Assembly (NCBI GenBank): GCA_958510875.1
Contig: OY294067.1
Location: 275,200,742-275,264,741, forward strand
From: Endomychus coccineus
Lineage: Eukaryota; Arthropoda; Insecta; Coleoptera; Endomychidae
Length of the DNA: 64,000 nucleotides
Direction of reading: 5' to 3'
Shown: positions 44,557-55,973 of the stretch, piece after piece
Position numbering within the stretch: the stretch's first letter is position 1
Layout: every line of letters starts with the position of its first letter
The notes under the pieces: generated by a model
The model's input: only the letters and a program-made list of their open reading frames with translations
The model's database searches: none
Told to the model about the DNA's origin: nothing
Program-made: the position numbers and the translations under genes

Positions 44557-45934
44557 AAACAATAAGAGAGCTACTATCTTAACGACATGTTGAAAATTGT
44601 CGAACGTTTTGTACGCACCTGTTTACGAGATCCAATTGCCGAATACAGTTCAAATCATTCTAAATTCTACAATATTTTATCAATAAATAAAAATCATATA
44701 TTTCCGCAAAAAGTGTTTTGCGTGTTCATATTTAGAAAAAATTTTAGAATGTAAAACAGAAACGTATTTTCATATAACTGGTTTCAGCTATTCGGAAAAA
44801 TGAAAATAATGCATTTCCGCAGAAAACTTTTCGTGACTTTCTGTTTGGAAAGGTTTCCAAATACTAAATAAACAAATATTTCTTACATAACTAATTTCAG
44901 CTAAACGAAATTTAAGCCTGCAATTGATTGTGAGTCGTTTTCAAAATTTTATGTGGACCAAACTAGAAGGAATATTTTAACTCGTTATAGAGAACATTAT
45001 GCCCATATAAAAAATAATAATAATATCCACAGTTAACTCTTTTAGTGTATTACTTTCTCAAATGCTGATACGAATTTTCACAAATTCGTGCCAACTAACC
45101 TTAGCCATGTTTGAAGGAATCTTTATTCAAATGATCAAATCGAAAAGTAAAAATTTGAAAGAAAAATAGCAAATATCATGATAGTAATTTTATCAGTCTT
45201 GGTAAGCTATGTTATAATTCTTTCATTCACATCAAGTGTTCTATCTCTCTCCATATAAGGCTCATCCTAGATCAACAATTGACAAACGAAACAATCTTTT
45301 CATAAATATCCAGTTTATATTAATAAAGTTAACAACGTGAGCGAATATAAGATGTGCAACATGTTGAATCAATCTTTTACAAAATAAATGTAATACTTAA
45401 TAGCACTTAATGCTGGCAAAGCAATAATTACAAGAAAACCGCAGGTAATTAATTAGATGCTATACATTGCAGAATGGGATAGACGATGTCGGGCTCTGCT
45501 TCGAGTTTGCACTTTGCAGGCCGGTACAGAGGTTGCCTTCTTCAAGGCCTCCTGCAGGACATAATTTCCCGTAAAAACCTTGAACCCATCGACTCGCAGC
45601 TAAACTGTAAGTGGCACGAGGCCAGAATACACCACACAAACACAACTAGACCTTATCTCTAACCTCTATTTGACATTCAACAAACTGGCGTCATGCACTT
45701 ATTTCCTTTTTGCGAAAAGCTATCTATATTTCTAGAAACTAATGATAATTAGTTAATTTCCTCTGTGTATTGATATCCGTCGAAACGGTCGTATGAGCTA
45801 TTTTATCTGACGTATTTGTTGAAAATTTCCCGTTGTTAAATGACAAATAAACACAACAATTTACAAATAATCAGTAAGCATTCAACTGTATTCGTAATTT
45901 AATGGTTATGTTGTTGCACAAGCATCGGATGGTA
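44557..45934. other. AT-rich spacer with one GC-richer patch
   Basis: Mostly AT-rich. A patch at 45,470-45,640 has balanced composition and an open minus frame of 61 codons with no similarity I recognise. Confidence 0.35.
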
Positions 45935-46699
45935 CGAGGTGTATTCAGAAAATGACGCGAATTTTTTAATTTCGAGGGGGTTTGAAGAGTCCGATAGTCA
46001 ATTTTTTATTATTATGTTGGTATACATGCCCCTGAAATATGATAAAATTTGCAGCTGTATTCATTGTTTACTTTGTCTGTGGCAGTCGCTAAGGTTAGAC
46101 GTGGTTTTATAAGCTCGGCGATTTTCGTTTGTTAAAAGAAATGGATCAAAGAATTTGTATCAAATTTTGCGTAAAAAATGATATAAAGTGTAACAAAGTG
46201 TGTGAAATGTTAACAAAGGCCTATGATGAGTCTGCTGTGAATAAAACAAGAGTTTACGAGTGGTATAAGCGTTTGCAAGATGGCCGTGAAGACGTAGAAG
46301 ATGACGAACGCTCCGGACGCCACAGCACATCAACATTTCAACAACCGATGAAATTGTGGAAAAAGTAAAATAAATGGTTATGAAAGATCGCCGAATCACA
46401 ATCAGAGAAGTCGCTGATGATGTTGGTATATCGACTGGCTCATGCCATGAAATTTTGGGAAACATGGGTTCACGGATATGACGTCGAAACTAAGGCTCAA
46501 TCGTCTCAGTGGAAGCATTCTGGCTCGCCAATACCAAAAAAGGCTCGACAAGTGCGGTCAAACGTAAAGATTATACTCACTGTTCTTCGATTTTAATGGC
46601 ATAGTGCATCATGAATTCTTTGCCACTAGGTCAAACGGTCAATAAGGAGTACTACTCATCACTTATTTCATTTTTCAGGCACTTTTCACCTTGCCCTCG
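45935..46699 (+). mobile_element. mariner transposon, internally deleted
   Basis: Flanked by TA on both sides (45,933-45,934 and 46,700-46,701). The left end CGAGGTGTATTCAG and the right end (inverse CGAGGGCAAGGTGAAAAGTG) are diverged TIRs. The ORF from ATG at 46,141 reads MDQRICIKFCVKNDIKC, VYEWYKRLQDGREDVEDDER and SGRHSTST, the paired helix-turn-helix of mariner transposase. In shifted frames it continues with RRITIREVADDVG and then WVHGYDVETKAQSSQWKH (46,470), just after the first catalytic Asp region, which is lost. The length of 765 bp, against about 1.3 kb for full elements, shows a large deletion of the catalytic core. Confidence 0.9.
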
Positions 46700-46722
46700 T
46701 ATCAAGAAAATTCATTTCTCTG

Positions 46723-47395
46723 GTGTATTTTGGTCTTGTAAGCGAAATCATTACTGACATTTTATCACACCGTGATCTCAAAATCAGTTTCCAACTACAA
46801 ACTAAACTCTGCCATCTTATATATAATGCTAAAGACAAAACCAATAAATATAGTAAGCCTGGAGTTTATAAGCAAATTCGCCCGGACTGTGATAACTTTT
46901 ATGTAGGTAGAACTTGTCGTAATTTTAAATTTAGATACCAAATACATTTTCCGTCTTTCATTTTTTACAAACAGGTCGCACCTTTCCTAATTAAAATAGT
47001 CTAATCATTTTACATAATCAACAAACTAAAGGTTTCAAATTAAATACATTACAATCTATAGAGATTTATAAAGGTGTGAAAGACTCCTACAACAATATCC
47101 TAAATGATCAGTTACACCTATACCAAAGTAATCTTTTCCTTTATCTTTAAAAGCACTCTTAGAATATCAAATAATAAGATCTATCCTGGAGATGATTCAC
47201 ATCAAACGTATATGTCTGTAAATCATAGAGCAGACGTTCAATCATCAAGTCAAAGTTATACTAATTTATTTAATTTAAACCCTTGCAAAATTCCCACATG
47301 GGTCTTAATAATATTAAAAGTATATTTTAGGTAGAATGCTGACCTTTTCCTACTACCTCACAAATCTTTAACATCTGGTTCAAAAGTGGATACTT
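46723..47395 (+). pseudogene. PLE C-terminus (GIY-YIG) and 3' UTR
   Basis: The frame 46,723-47,004 reads SEIITDILSHRDLKISFQ, then the GIY-YIG core GVYKQIRPDCDNFYVGRTCRNFKFRY (GVY, then YVG, and conserved Arg). The tail 47,060-47,340 includes LNDQLHLYQSNLF-like sequence in another frame, then the GGAGATGATTCACATCAAAC block shared with other PLE-A ends. It stops near 47,395 after ACATCTGGTTCAAAAGTGG. The RT and ribozyme are missing. The mariner element ends right at its 5' edge. Confidence 0.78.
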
Positions 47396-47419
47396 GAGTT
47401 TTTTTGCGTAGAGGAGGAT

Positions 47420-48640
47420 TTCTACCGACTAAAACCCCTCCTCCGTGAGGTTGGTTCTCCATCCTAAGGCTAGCCCCATTATACTGCGGTCATTATAGTC
47501 CTATTGTGCCCTCATATGTTGCTACCTCCTCATCAGTCCGGTGTATTCTATAAATTTCAGTAGCCTGATATAGGGGATACTTCTGATTTCTTCGGGTGTA
47601 CTTTTATCGTCTCCGAGGTATGTCCGACGACCGACCGCGTATGCCGTGCACTGACACAGCACATGCATAGGTGTTTCATCTTCCACGCCGCAACCCCTGC
47701 TGATCTACCAGACCCATCGTGTAGAGTTGTTTGTTGCATGGGGCGTGTCCGGTCAAGAATGCAACAAGATTCCGTATTTCTTGCCTGCTGACCGTCAGCA
47801 GATTTTTCACTCGTTGCTGCTGGAGATCTCGTATCAGTCGCTAGGAGTGGGACATACGGGGCAGTTCCCTCCAGTAGGCACGGTGCTCTATCTCGAGCCA
47901 TTTTTGGATTACAGATTTCGCTGTGGCATGAGAAATGCCACAGGTTGGCTCTGGTCCAATCAGTGGTTTTTCCGCCCCCGCTTTAGCGAGTGCGACGGCA
48001 GTTTCAGTCCCTTCTCGTTTGGTTTCCTCAGACTCCCACACGAGTGTTACTCTATTGGAGTTCATTACTAGTGCCGTTAGTTCTTTAACACAATCAAGTA
48101 CACATTGTGAGGTGATAGTGTATGACTTCAGTGCCTTAAGCACTGTCAGGTTGCTCACTATGAATGTGATCTGTCTATTCTCATAGGCTCTCTCTCATAA
48201 TTCGAGCACATGTTGTAATTGCAACTATTTTTGCCTAGAATTCTGTCGCAAAAGTTCCTAGGTTCAAAGAAATTCTTTCCCATTGGTCCGTTTTCTCGAC
48301 TATTCCAGCACCCGTACTTTTTCCGTCTTGGTGCCTTCGGTAAGCCATATCGGATCCCCTGGTATCATATGAGGACGCCCCCAGCGTTCTCCCGCCCATT
48401 CAAGGTTTAAATCATGAAAGGTATGAAAGGATGCTTCGGCCTTTTTGGTCAGCCTTTCCTTGGCCGATAAGATCGAGGCGATACGCTCCTCTTACGGCCT
48501 CTGCCTGAACAGCGAGGTGCAGTGGCTTCAACCCCAACAGCTTCTCCATCGCAGCCGTTGGGTTGGTCGACATTGCACCTGTTACTCCTAAGCATGCCAG
48601 CCTCTGAACTCTGTTCAGTGAATGCTAGTAGTGTACACCC
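47420..48640 (-). pseudogene. LINE thumb + RNase H + C-terminus (I/R1-like)
   Basis: On the minus strand: NRVQRLACLGVTGAM, then AMEKLLGLKPLHLAVQAEAVRGAYRL (RT thumb, 48,620-48,470). A decayed RNase H follows (TGAGIVEKTDQW near 48,300; LVWESEETKREGTETAVALAKAGAEKPL near 48,040, where VWVPGHSGI...GNE is usual). FLTGHAPCNKQLYTMGLV lies near 47,740 and EEIRSIPYIRLLKFIEYTGL near 47,545. It is the same type as the LINE at 53.9 kb. The RNase H catalytic surroundings are altered and frames shift, so it is a pseudogene. The RT core is missing (5' truncation). Confidence 0.82.
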
Positions 48641-48734
48641 TGTATACGATCCGTAGAGTGAGTCCCCAGGTTTGTTCCAGTCTTATTCAAATGTTGCATG
48701 AGATGAATTCGAATATTAGAAGTAGATTTCTGTG

Positions 48735-48890
48735 CGGTGGGTTCTTGATACATACTCATATACTTAAAACATTAATGTGTTACAATTTCGATTACTCGTG
48801 TTTCTGTTTGTTCCGGCGACGTGGGCATTTTTAATTGAAATTAATGCGATGAGTGTGACCTATTTCCCGAGAATTTATATATAATATTAA
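48735..48890 (+). mobile_element. PLE-A 3' tail lacking its hammerhead
   Basis: ACAATTTCGATTACTCGTG and CCGGCGACGTGGGCATTTTT match 10,860-10,910 and 30,620-30,680. It then jumps from AATTAATGCGATG straight to AGTGTGACCTATTTCCCGAG, skipping the 42-nt ribozyme. This looks like a clean deletion of the hammerhead region. Confidence 0.7.
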
Positions 48891-49580
48891 ATAATAATTA
48901 TCCTAATGCACAAATTGTTCTTAATTCACATTACACATCTACCTGTTTCGGAATATCCGATGATCCCTTACCATTTATAATCTCATTAACCCTATTGTAC
49001 TTTAGTTCCTATTTATAATTAAAATGCTTATTGCTTACTTCATAATTTTGTATTTGTTTGATAATGGCACTTCGGTCTTTTATTTTTAAAAGTGGTATAA
49101 AAACAGAGTAATTATTCTTTCATTTAATATCTACGAATGATTGAATGCTGATTTTGATATCGTACAAAGTAATTCCCTTTGACGAAAAGGGTGTATTGAT
49201 CCAATTGTGACCCCAGACTTGAAATAGCTCCTGTATGAGTCAGCGGCCCTTAATTGCACTGTTCGGACAGACACACGCCTCGCATCGCATCCCGCTCTCA
49301 TATCAGCATACTATTACGTCACTTCGAATATGAACATAAAATATTGAGCTCCAGGCTATGTAATGTGCTGGCGGATGTGAGTAGGGATTGAGTTCATTGA
49401 AGAAGACTCAATGCGCACGAATACTATCTAGATAGGTGGGGTCGCCACACAACTTTCCGACAAGCTACCTTTGAGACGATGTGATTTTGTGATGGCGTGT
49501 CAGGGAATCATGATGAACAAATATTCCTAAATAATTTGATAACTTCCATAATAGTTATTTATGTATCAAGAGAATTATAA
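48891..49580. other. Spacer
   Basis: AT-rich, with a less AT-rich part at 49,190-49,480. No gene or repeat recognised. Confidence 0.35.
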
Positions 49581-49582
49581 AG

Positions 49583-49666
49583 GCCTTAATTACCGATGGC
49601 AAAGTTTGCATCCCGAGGGCCTCTGGCCCGAGGGACAGCAATTGCCTGAGGTTATTAAGGCTCATT
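49583..49666. repeat. 84-bp imperfect palindrome
   Basis: AGGCCTTAATTACC at the left pairs with GGTTATTAAGGCT at the right, and CCCGAGGGCC with GGCCCGAGGG in the centre. It would fold into one hairpin with a GC-rich tip. No ORF or TIR family recognised. Confidence 0.65.
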
Positions 49667-49900
49667 AATTCCCGTGGTACATAGATAATTTTATTTCTGA
49701 CCGATTTCAATAAAATTTTGTTCATTTTTAAAACGGAATAAATGCACCAATTCATTACCTTCCCGCTATATTTGAATCAGGTACCGTTGATTATGGGAGT
49801 TTTGTTGTTGCTAGGTTGTTCCTATGTTACTTGTTTACAAACAAAGCTTTATTATCAAGCTGTGTTTGCGTTAAAAACGTGTTTTCTACCCCAAATATAA

Positions 49901-50360
49901 TGGAGGATATTTTGAAAAATGCTGAAAAAACAAAAGAGAATCATTATTTCCATCGAAAAGTGAAGCCGTATACAAAAAAGAATATAAAATATATCTGGAG
50001 TGGCTGACACGGAAAAATGTTATGCCAAAAGATGCCACTGACACTGTATTTCTGGCATATTTTTAAGAACTGGTAAGGTATTTTCTATGTTTTTCGGTAG
50101 ATTTGGTAGTAATTGTGTTTATTCGTTGCAGTCAGAAACGTATAGTCCGAATTCTTCATGGACTATTAATGCTAAAATCGATGGTGACTATACATGAGAA
50201 AAGAGATATCACCAAGTTCAATGAACTAGCGACTTTTTTGAAATTGAAGAGTAAAAGCTATAGGCCGAAAAAGTCCGCTGTTTTATCTCCTAAAGATGTC
50301 ATCAGATTTCTAAAGACGATTAGCATTTCTTATTTTATTTTTACTTGTGAAAGATAAAGG
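49901..50360 (+). pseudogene. Tyrosine recombinase (Crypton/DIRS-type) N-terminal half
   Basis: ATG at 49,901 opens MEDILKNAEKTKENHYFHRK. After a frameshift, YKKEYKIYLEWLTRKNVMPKDATD and FLAYF*EL follow. A likely 59-bp intron (donor GTAAGG at about 50,073, acceptor TTCGTTGCAG near 50,131) separates this from YSPNSSWTIN, MLKSMVTIHEKRDITKFNELA and FLKLKSKSYRPKKSAVLSPKDVIRF. This order matches the core-binding domain of eukaryotic tyrosine recombinases of Crypton or domesticated type. The catalytic half (R, HxxR, Y) is absent: similarity ends near 50,325. One in-frame stop and two frameshifts make it a pseudogene. It differs from the Crypton at 57.7-58.7 kb. Confidence 0.6.
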
Positions 50361-51495
50361 GAATTATAGAATCTATAATGTCCCAAGGGAGTTATGACCC
50401 TCTTTATTGATAGCGTATCTATGACGATATAAGCTTATAATATCTCGGTCAGAAATAAAGAATTTTCTTCCATACTTTGACTACACGAGAGGGAAACCTA
50501 TAATGTTCGAAGAACATCGTGTTGTAATAAGGGTTTAGTACAGGTTATTTCCAATATTTAAAAACAAAATCATTCTTAGTAAATTAAAATTTCATGTAAA
50601 ATTAAAATATTTAAAAGTAAAGAACATCCAGGGGTTGCCAGATGTTTTCAATAACAAATGTAGCTTGAGGAAAATAAAGGAATTTCTAAAATAAAACAAA
50701 CAATTCACACTCGCTTCAACGAGGGTGGTATGATACCATAGCTGATAGGGTCAAGAGGTTTGCAATAAGTTCACAAAAGTTTGGTTGTAAAGGAAATAAT
50801 AAACCTGTCAAGATGAATAACCAGTATAGGACGAGAAACTAATGGGTAGCTTTATGTAAAATCTTAACGTTAACCATCTGGAGATGTTTTATTCAAATCA
50901 GTTAGTGATATTTAGAAAAGGACAGATAGATTTAGAACGAAAACATTCAGAACTAGAGATCTTAAGAGAGGAATCTTATTTCTTATTGGTCAAACAATTC
51001 AGGGATCCTTTTCCGAATTGTAAATTGGTTCTTGGGAAAAAGAACACATCACAAATACTAGGGATAATGCCTAAAACCGTCAGTTATATTTTCTAGCTTG
51101 AATTAGTCTCTTGAGAAATCACGTGACACTTAATTTCAATTAATTTAACTTGATAGTTTCTTCAGAGTGTTTTTGGTGAGATGGGTGGATTTCGTTAAAT
51201 CAGAATCGTTTTAGATTTTTGATTAAAGTTGTTGTTCTCAGTTAAGTTCAATAATACTTTCGAATCATTTCATTCAGTTTCGATCCCCTTGTTAATAATT
51301 ATTATTTCTCTTTTAGTTAACTTAGATTATCTAGGTTTATTTTATTTGAGTATAGATTTTGATCGTAGTTCTTATTCTTATTAGTAATAGAGTGTTATTT
51401 TTTAAAGAAGAGGGGCCTAATTACATATCAAACATATTTTTAGTTGCTGTTTTTCAGTATCTATCTAATTTTATATTATATACGTATATTTTATA
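50361..51495. other. Spacer with LINE tail fragment
   Basis: 50,485-50,540 holds a minus-strand LINE-1w tail (GAGGGAAACCTATAATGTTCGAA). The rest is AT-rich; the open frame 50,884-51,096 is not recognised. Confidence 0.4.
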
Positions 51496-52438
51496 CAGGG
51501 TGTCCCAGGTTTTAGTAGCAGAACTTCAACAGTCGATAGAAAATTTTAATTTGAGAAAAAAATTTCCTATTAACATATATGCACAGACGCTTAGTTTTTG
51601 AGATGTTGAAATTGGAAAAAAAATTACGTTTTTTGCGAATATCTCCGGAACCGTTTATTGTACAGAAAACAGCTTTTGCAAGCATTTCCTACTTATACTA
51701 AGCTATGTTCTGTATGATAAATATTTTTTTTTTAGTCATAATTGGTGAAGATTTTGAAGGGGTAGTGGGTATTTTTCTCCCCAACTTCTACGCCACTGAA
51801 AAAAGTACGGTTTTGAGACAACCATTTGTACGGTTTTGAGACAACCATTTGAACCGCCAATGTTTTCTACACAAAAATGTTACTCTTGGTTATAAGCTCT
51901 AAAGTTGACTGTTTACAAAAAAATCAACTTTCATGTTGAAAAACATGGTAAATTTTTTGGTTTTGTTACTTTTTCTAACGTTTGAATAAATTTTGTATAA
52001 TTAGTAAGAATTGACCGTGTTTTTCAACATGAAAGTTGATTTTTCTCGAAAACGGTCAACTTTAGAGCTTATGACTAGGAGTACCTTTTTTGTGTAGAAA
52101 ACATTGGCGGTTTAAATGGTAGTCTCAAAACCGTACTTTTCCCAGTGGCGTAGAAGTTTGGGAGAAAAACACCAACTACTCCTTCAAATTCTTCACCAAT
52201 TATAAATAAAAAAAAAAATTTTTCATCGCACAGATCATAGCTTACTATGAGTAGAAAATGCTTACAAAAGTTGTTTCCTGTACGATAAACGGTTCCAGAG
52301 ATATTCGCAAAAAACGAAATTTTTGTTTCAATTTCACCACTAAGCGTCTGTGCATATATGTTAATGGGAACTTTTTTACTGAAAATCAAATTTTCTATCG
52401 ACTATTGAAGTTCTGCTACTAAAACCTGGGATACTCTG
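51496..52438. mobile_element. 943-bp palindromic MITE-like element
   Basis: Arms of about 430-450 bp are inverted copies. Both ends read CAGGGTGTCCCAGGTTTTAG, or CAGAGTATCCCAGGTTTTAG on the inverse strand, and are bordered by TATA/TA. A loop of about 70 bp lies between 51,948 and 52,016. The left arm alone has a 23-bp tandem duplication starting GTACGGTTTTGAG at 51,805 and 51,828. No transposase. The TA flanks suggest a Tc1/mariner-type non-autonomous element, which is an inference from the ends only. Confidence 0.85.
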
Positions 52439-52929
52439 TATATTTGTGCTTCTACATTTTGATATCTTGCAATCTTAGAACAAACGATTCATATACTATT
52501 TGGATTACAAAATCAACTCGTCTTTTGGATCACGTCAAGCTGAATCTGGCGGTGAATGTGCAGCAAGGCTAGACCCGTGAGCCTTTCCTTCTCCATGGTT
52601 GCTCTCAGCCGGTGACTGCTGTCACTTCTTTTCAATTCATATCATTATATACCTAATTGAATGGTTATAATGACAACGGTTTGATTCTTTAGTTGTGGTA
52701 GAAATTAATACTTCAAGCTGTGATGTTTTTGAATAAACAGTTTTCGTTTATTATACATAGTTTTAATTTAAATCAGAAATATTTAGAGTCACGAACCAAC
52801 TGATAGTTTTGAATTGATAATTTTTGTTCATTTTTCTAATCTGGAATAATGTATTTTCTTTGATTAAATTTGAGTAACTATTGTTTCTCAAATTCTTTAC
52901 CTCAACAATTAGAGCTGTAATTAAAAAAA

Positions 52930-53310
52930 AATAATTGCTTTGGGGGTCCTAACCCCCCCTTGGATCCGCGCCTGGCTGGGATGTAAAGTAGTTCTTGGCA
53001 CGGAATAGAAAACCCAGTTTTGGTGAAGCGGTTTTCGCAATGGACCTGACATGATCGTCCCAAGAGCTGGTGCTGTTGGTGGTGATCCCGAACATGGATG
53101 TGGAAGACTTGATAGGAATAGGTGTACCTGATATCATCATATTAGGGATTATGGGATCCGCCTTCCTGGAGAAGAGGCAAGCTTGAGTTTAGGTTGCATT
53201 AAACTACTAGATTATCAGATCCCCATTTCAAAATCTTTGCCAGAACTTCATTTATTGCGTCAACCTGTCTCTATCTTGCTCTTCTGACTACATTGGATAT
53301 TACAGTCGCT
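52930..53310 (-). pseudogene. LINE-1w RT-thumb fragment with a transposon end abutting
   Basis: On the minus strand: AKILKWGSDNLV, TQACLFSRKADP, MMISGTPIPIKSSTSMFGI, WDDHVRSIAKTASPKLGFLFRAKNYF. It is homologous to 2,170-2,660 and stops at about 52,985. There it meets TAACCCCCCCTTGGATCCGCGCCTG, which looks like the terminus of a hAT-type element (CAGGCGCGGATCC on the inverse strand) whose other end I cannot locate. Confidence 0.72.
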
Positions 53311-53880
53311 CTAGATGATTATCATGGTTACTTTTCATATTTGTAGAAAACATATCGACCTGCCAAACTTCTCTCAACCAGAATTCATCTCTACTTCTAC
53401 ACTTAGTGTAAGGGAATTGTTGTAATCGACCAAGAAAGGGGTTTTACCCTAATGCAAAAGATCCGGTAGTTCTGGATGTTTGATATATTGTATACTTGTA
53501 TAGGTCGATAGAGTAATGATAAATCCAAGTTATCGTCGCCGTGTGCTTTCTCCGCATCTTGGAAAAACCTGCGAAAATTGGCACTTTTTTCAGCTTTTCG
53601 CCTGTATCTCCTTTTCGCCTATATCTCCTGTTCAGTGCATTTTAAAGACAAACATTTTGCATGCAATTTTGTATGGAAAGCCTAAGAACGACTAAACTCT
53701 TATACTTTGCAAAATTTTCAGTTGTTTTCGACATTACATAATAATTCTCCGTAACACAGATGGTCCTCAGAATAGATTTTCTAGATGTTAGATAATATTA
53801 CTAACAAAATACATTGAAAGATTTTTTAATGATCAATGCAGAAGGAAGAACAATTTTCTTTTTGTTTGGTGCTTCATTAA
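53311..53880. other. Spacer
   Basis: No recognisable coding or repeat signal. Confidence 0.4.
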
Positions 53881-53884
53881 CAGA

Positions 53885-55390
53885 GATGTGAAACGGCATT
53901 GCATCATCTAGTCACAAGACTAGATGGTGCTATGGCCCGTGAAGAACACGCCCTGGGGGTATTTATGGACATCTGGGGGGCATTTGATAACACGTCCGTC
54001 GAGTCTATCTGCTCAGCCGCTGAGAAGCATGGAGTCAGTCCAACATTTATCCGATGGGTTGAAGCCATGCTATCTACGCGTGCGATAAAGGCGCAACATA
54101 ACGGATGCGTTGTACAAACCACCGTTACAAAATGCTGTCCACAGGGAGGTGTCCTATCTCCGCTTCTGTGGTGCCTTGTAGTCGATGGACTCTTGGAGGA
54201 ACTGAAAGAGGCTGGGTTTTATTCCCAAGCCTATACCGTTGACTTGGCTGGCGTCTCCTTCGGGCGGCACTTGGGGACGCTGTGCGAGCTGCAAAACATG
54301 CTACTGAGCATAGTGGACGGCTGGTGCCGCACGGAGAGGCTGAGGGTAAATCCTGACAAAACGGAAGTTGTTCTGTTTACAAGGAAACGCAAGCTGGGCA
54401 CAATACCAAAGATTAGTTTCTCTGGCAAGGTCCTGCATTTCAAAGGGTCGGTGAAGTTTCTAGGAGAAATCCTAGACTCTAAATTGACATGGCGCGAACA
54501 CCTCGAATATGGAGTGAGGAAGGCCTCTGCGTCATTTTGGTCGTGCAGAAGAGCTTTCAACAGCACATGGGAATTACAGCCTAAGATTCTTTAATGTATC
54601 TATACTGCTGTGATTAGGCCTATGGTTTCCTACGCGGCGGTAGTGTGGTGATCAGGGACAAGGACTGGTATTTCCTAGCGCCCCCTTGACCGTCTGCAGC
54701 GGCTTGCATGCGTAGGCATACTGAGCGGCATGAGGTCGGCTCCTACGAGAGCCGTTGAAACTTTCGCTGAATTACCACCTCTACACTTATACATTAAAAC
54801 TGAGGCCATGAGAACGGCGTATAGGCCACTGAACCAAAACGCCCCACTCTCGTGGACACTCATCGATTTTATGTGAGGCAATCTCTAAATGCCCCATACT
54901 AGAAATGAAGCAAGATAGCATGATTCCTGCTATATGTCTCACTTCTCCCAAAATCCTCATCCCGGATAGAGGACATTGGAACAACGATACCCTCACCCTA
55001 CTGCCACCAAGCGGGCTCGTATGGTTCACAGATAGGTCCAAGGTAGGTCAGGCTTCTGGGGCGGGAGTGTACCTAAAAAGGCCAAGGATCACTATCTCAG
55101 TGACTCTAGGCGCTTTACTGCACGGTTTTTCAGGCGAAGGTCTACGCAATACTGACTTGTGCCATGGAAAACGTGCGGAGAAACTTTGTAAATAGGCGCA
55201 TATATATTTGAACAGACAGCAGGTCGGCTCTGGGCTCAAATCACCCAGAGTCACATCAAGGCTTGTCAAAGAATGCAGGGATACACTGACTAAACTAGCT
55301 AGGAGAAATAAAGTTCAACTCATCTGGGTCCCCGGACACACTCTTATTGTGCGGTGAGACGGAGCAGCAAATCTGACAGCCCGACTACTC
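53885..55390 (+). pseudogene. LINE RT + RNase H (I/R1-like)
   Basis: The frame 53,899-54,594 has motif A VFMDIWGAFDNTSVES, motif B CCPQGGVLSPLLWCLVVDGLL, motif C YTVDLAG (YADD in active copies), and LRVNPDKTEVVLFTRKRK and LGEILDSKLTWREHLE thumb words. After a stop at 54,594 it continues AVIRPMVSYAAVVW, DRLQRLACVGILSGM and ELPPLHLYIKTEAMRTA. RNase H follows in another frame: VWFTDRSKVGQASGAGVYL at 55,020 (TDGSK is usual) and IWVPGHTLIV near 55,330. The C-terminus is lost. Higher GC than its flanks suggests a later arrival. Related to 47.4-48.6 kb and 63.8 kb. Confidence 0.88.
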
Positions 55391-55970
55391 CACTGTAAAA
55401 ACTGTCGACTATATACGAGTATAAATAACAAATATCAAGAAATAAAACGCACTAACCATAATAACGCATAACATCATAAATGATACCAACCTTAAGATAT
55501 GCGCGGAATTAAAAAAAGTAAATGAAAGCATTACATTAGGTAGATTAGTTTTTCTTATCTTCAGATTGGTATTATATCGCTAAAACATCAACGATGACGT
55601 GCTTCGGGCCTTCGGATCTATTTTGTTCGAACCATAGTAAAATATTGTGGTAATTTCGTTGCACCTTATGTATCTATAGAAATATGACAAATATTGGTTC
55701 CAGTTTCGAATTTTTTCACAGGCTGTTCAAGATAAATAATGAACTGATTCACTGCTGATTACATTTAGCAATGACGAAATTATTGTTCACGATATCTATG
55801 ATGAATTATCTTTAGGAGTTTGGATGGAAAAAACAAATAGTTTCAAACCGGCGACATTCGACGAAGGCATACGTTGACGAATACTTATGCACATTGCACA
55901 ATCTTCTATTTATTCAACTTATCTTTGACCGATGTAGAAGTTATTATTGATGGCAATGACGCATCTTCAT
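55391..55970. other. AT-rich spacer
   Basis: No gene or repeat recognised. Confidence 0.4.
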
Positions 55971-55973
55971 CCG

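Noticed and set aside
45460..45645. 61-codon minus ORF in a GC-richer patch
   Set aside because: No similarity recognised, no start context, short.
47557..48186. Plus-strand ORFs at 47,727-48,186 as genes
   Set aside because: Antisense to the LINE RNase H/C-terminal region on the minus strand.
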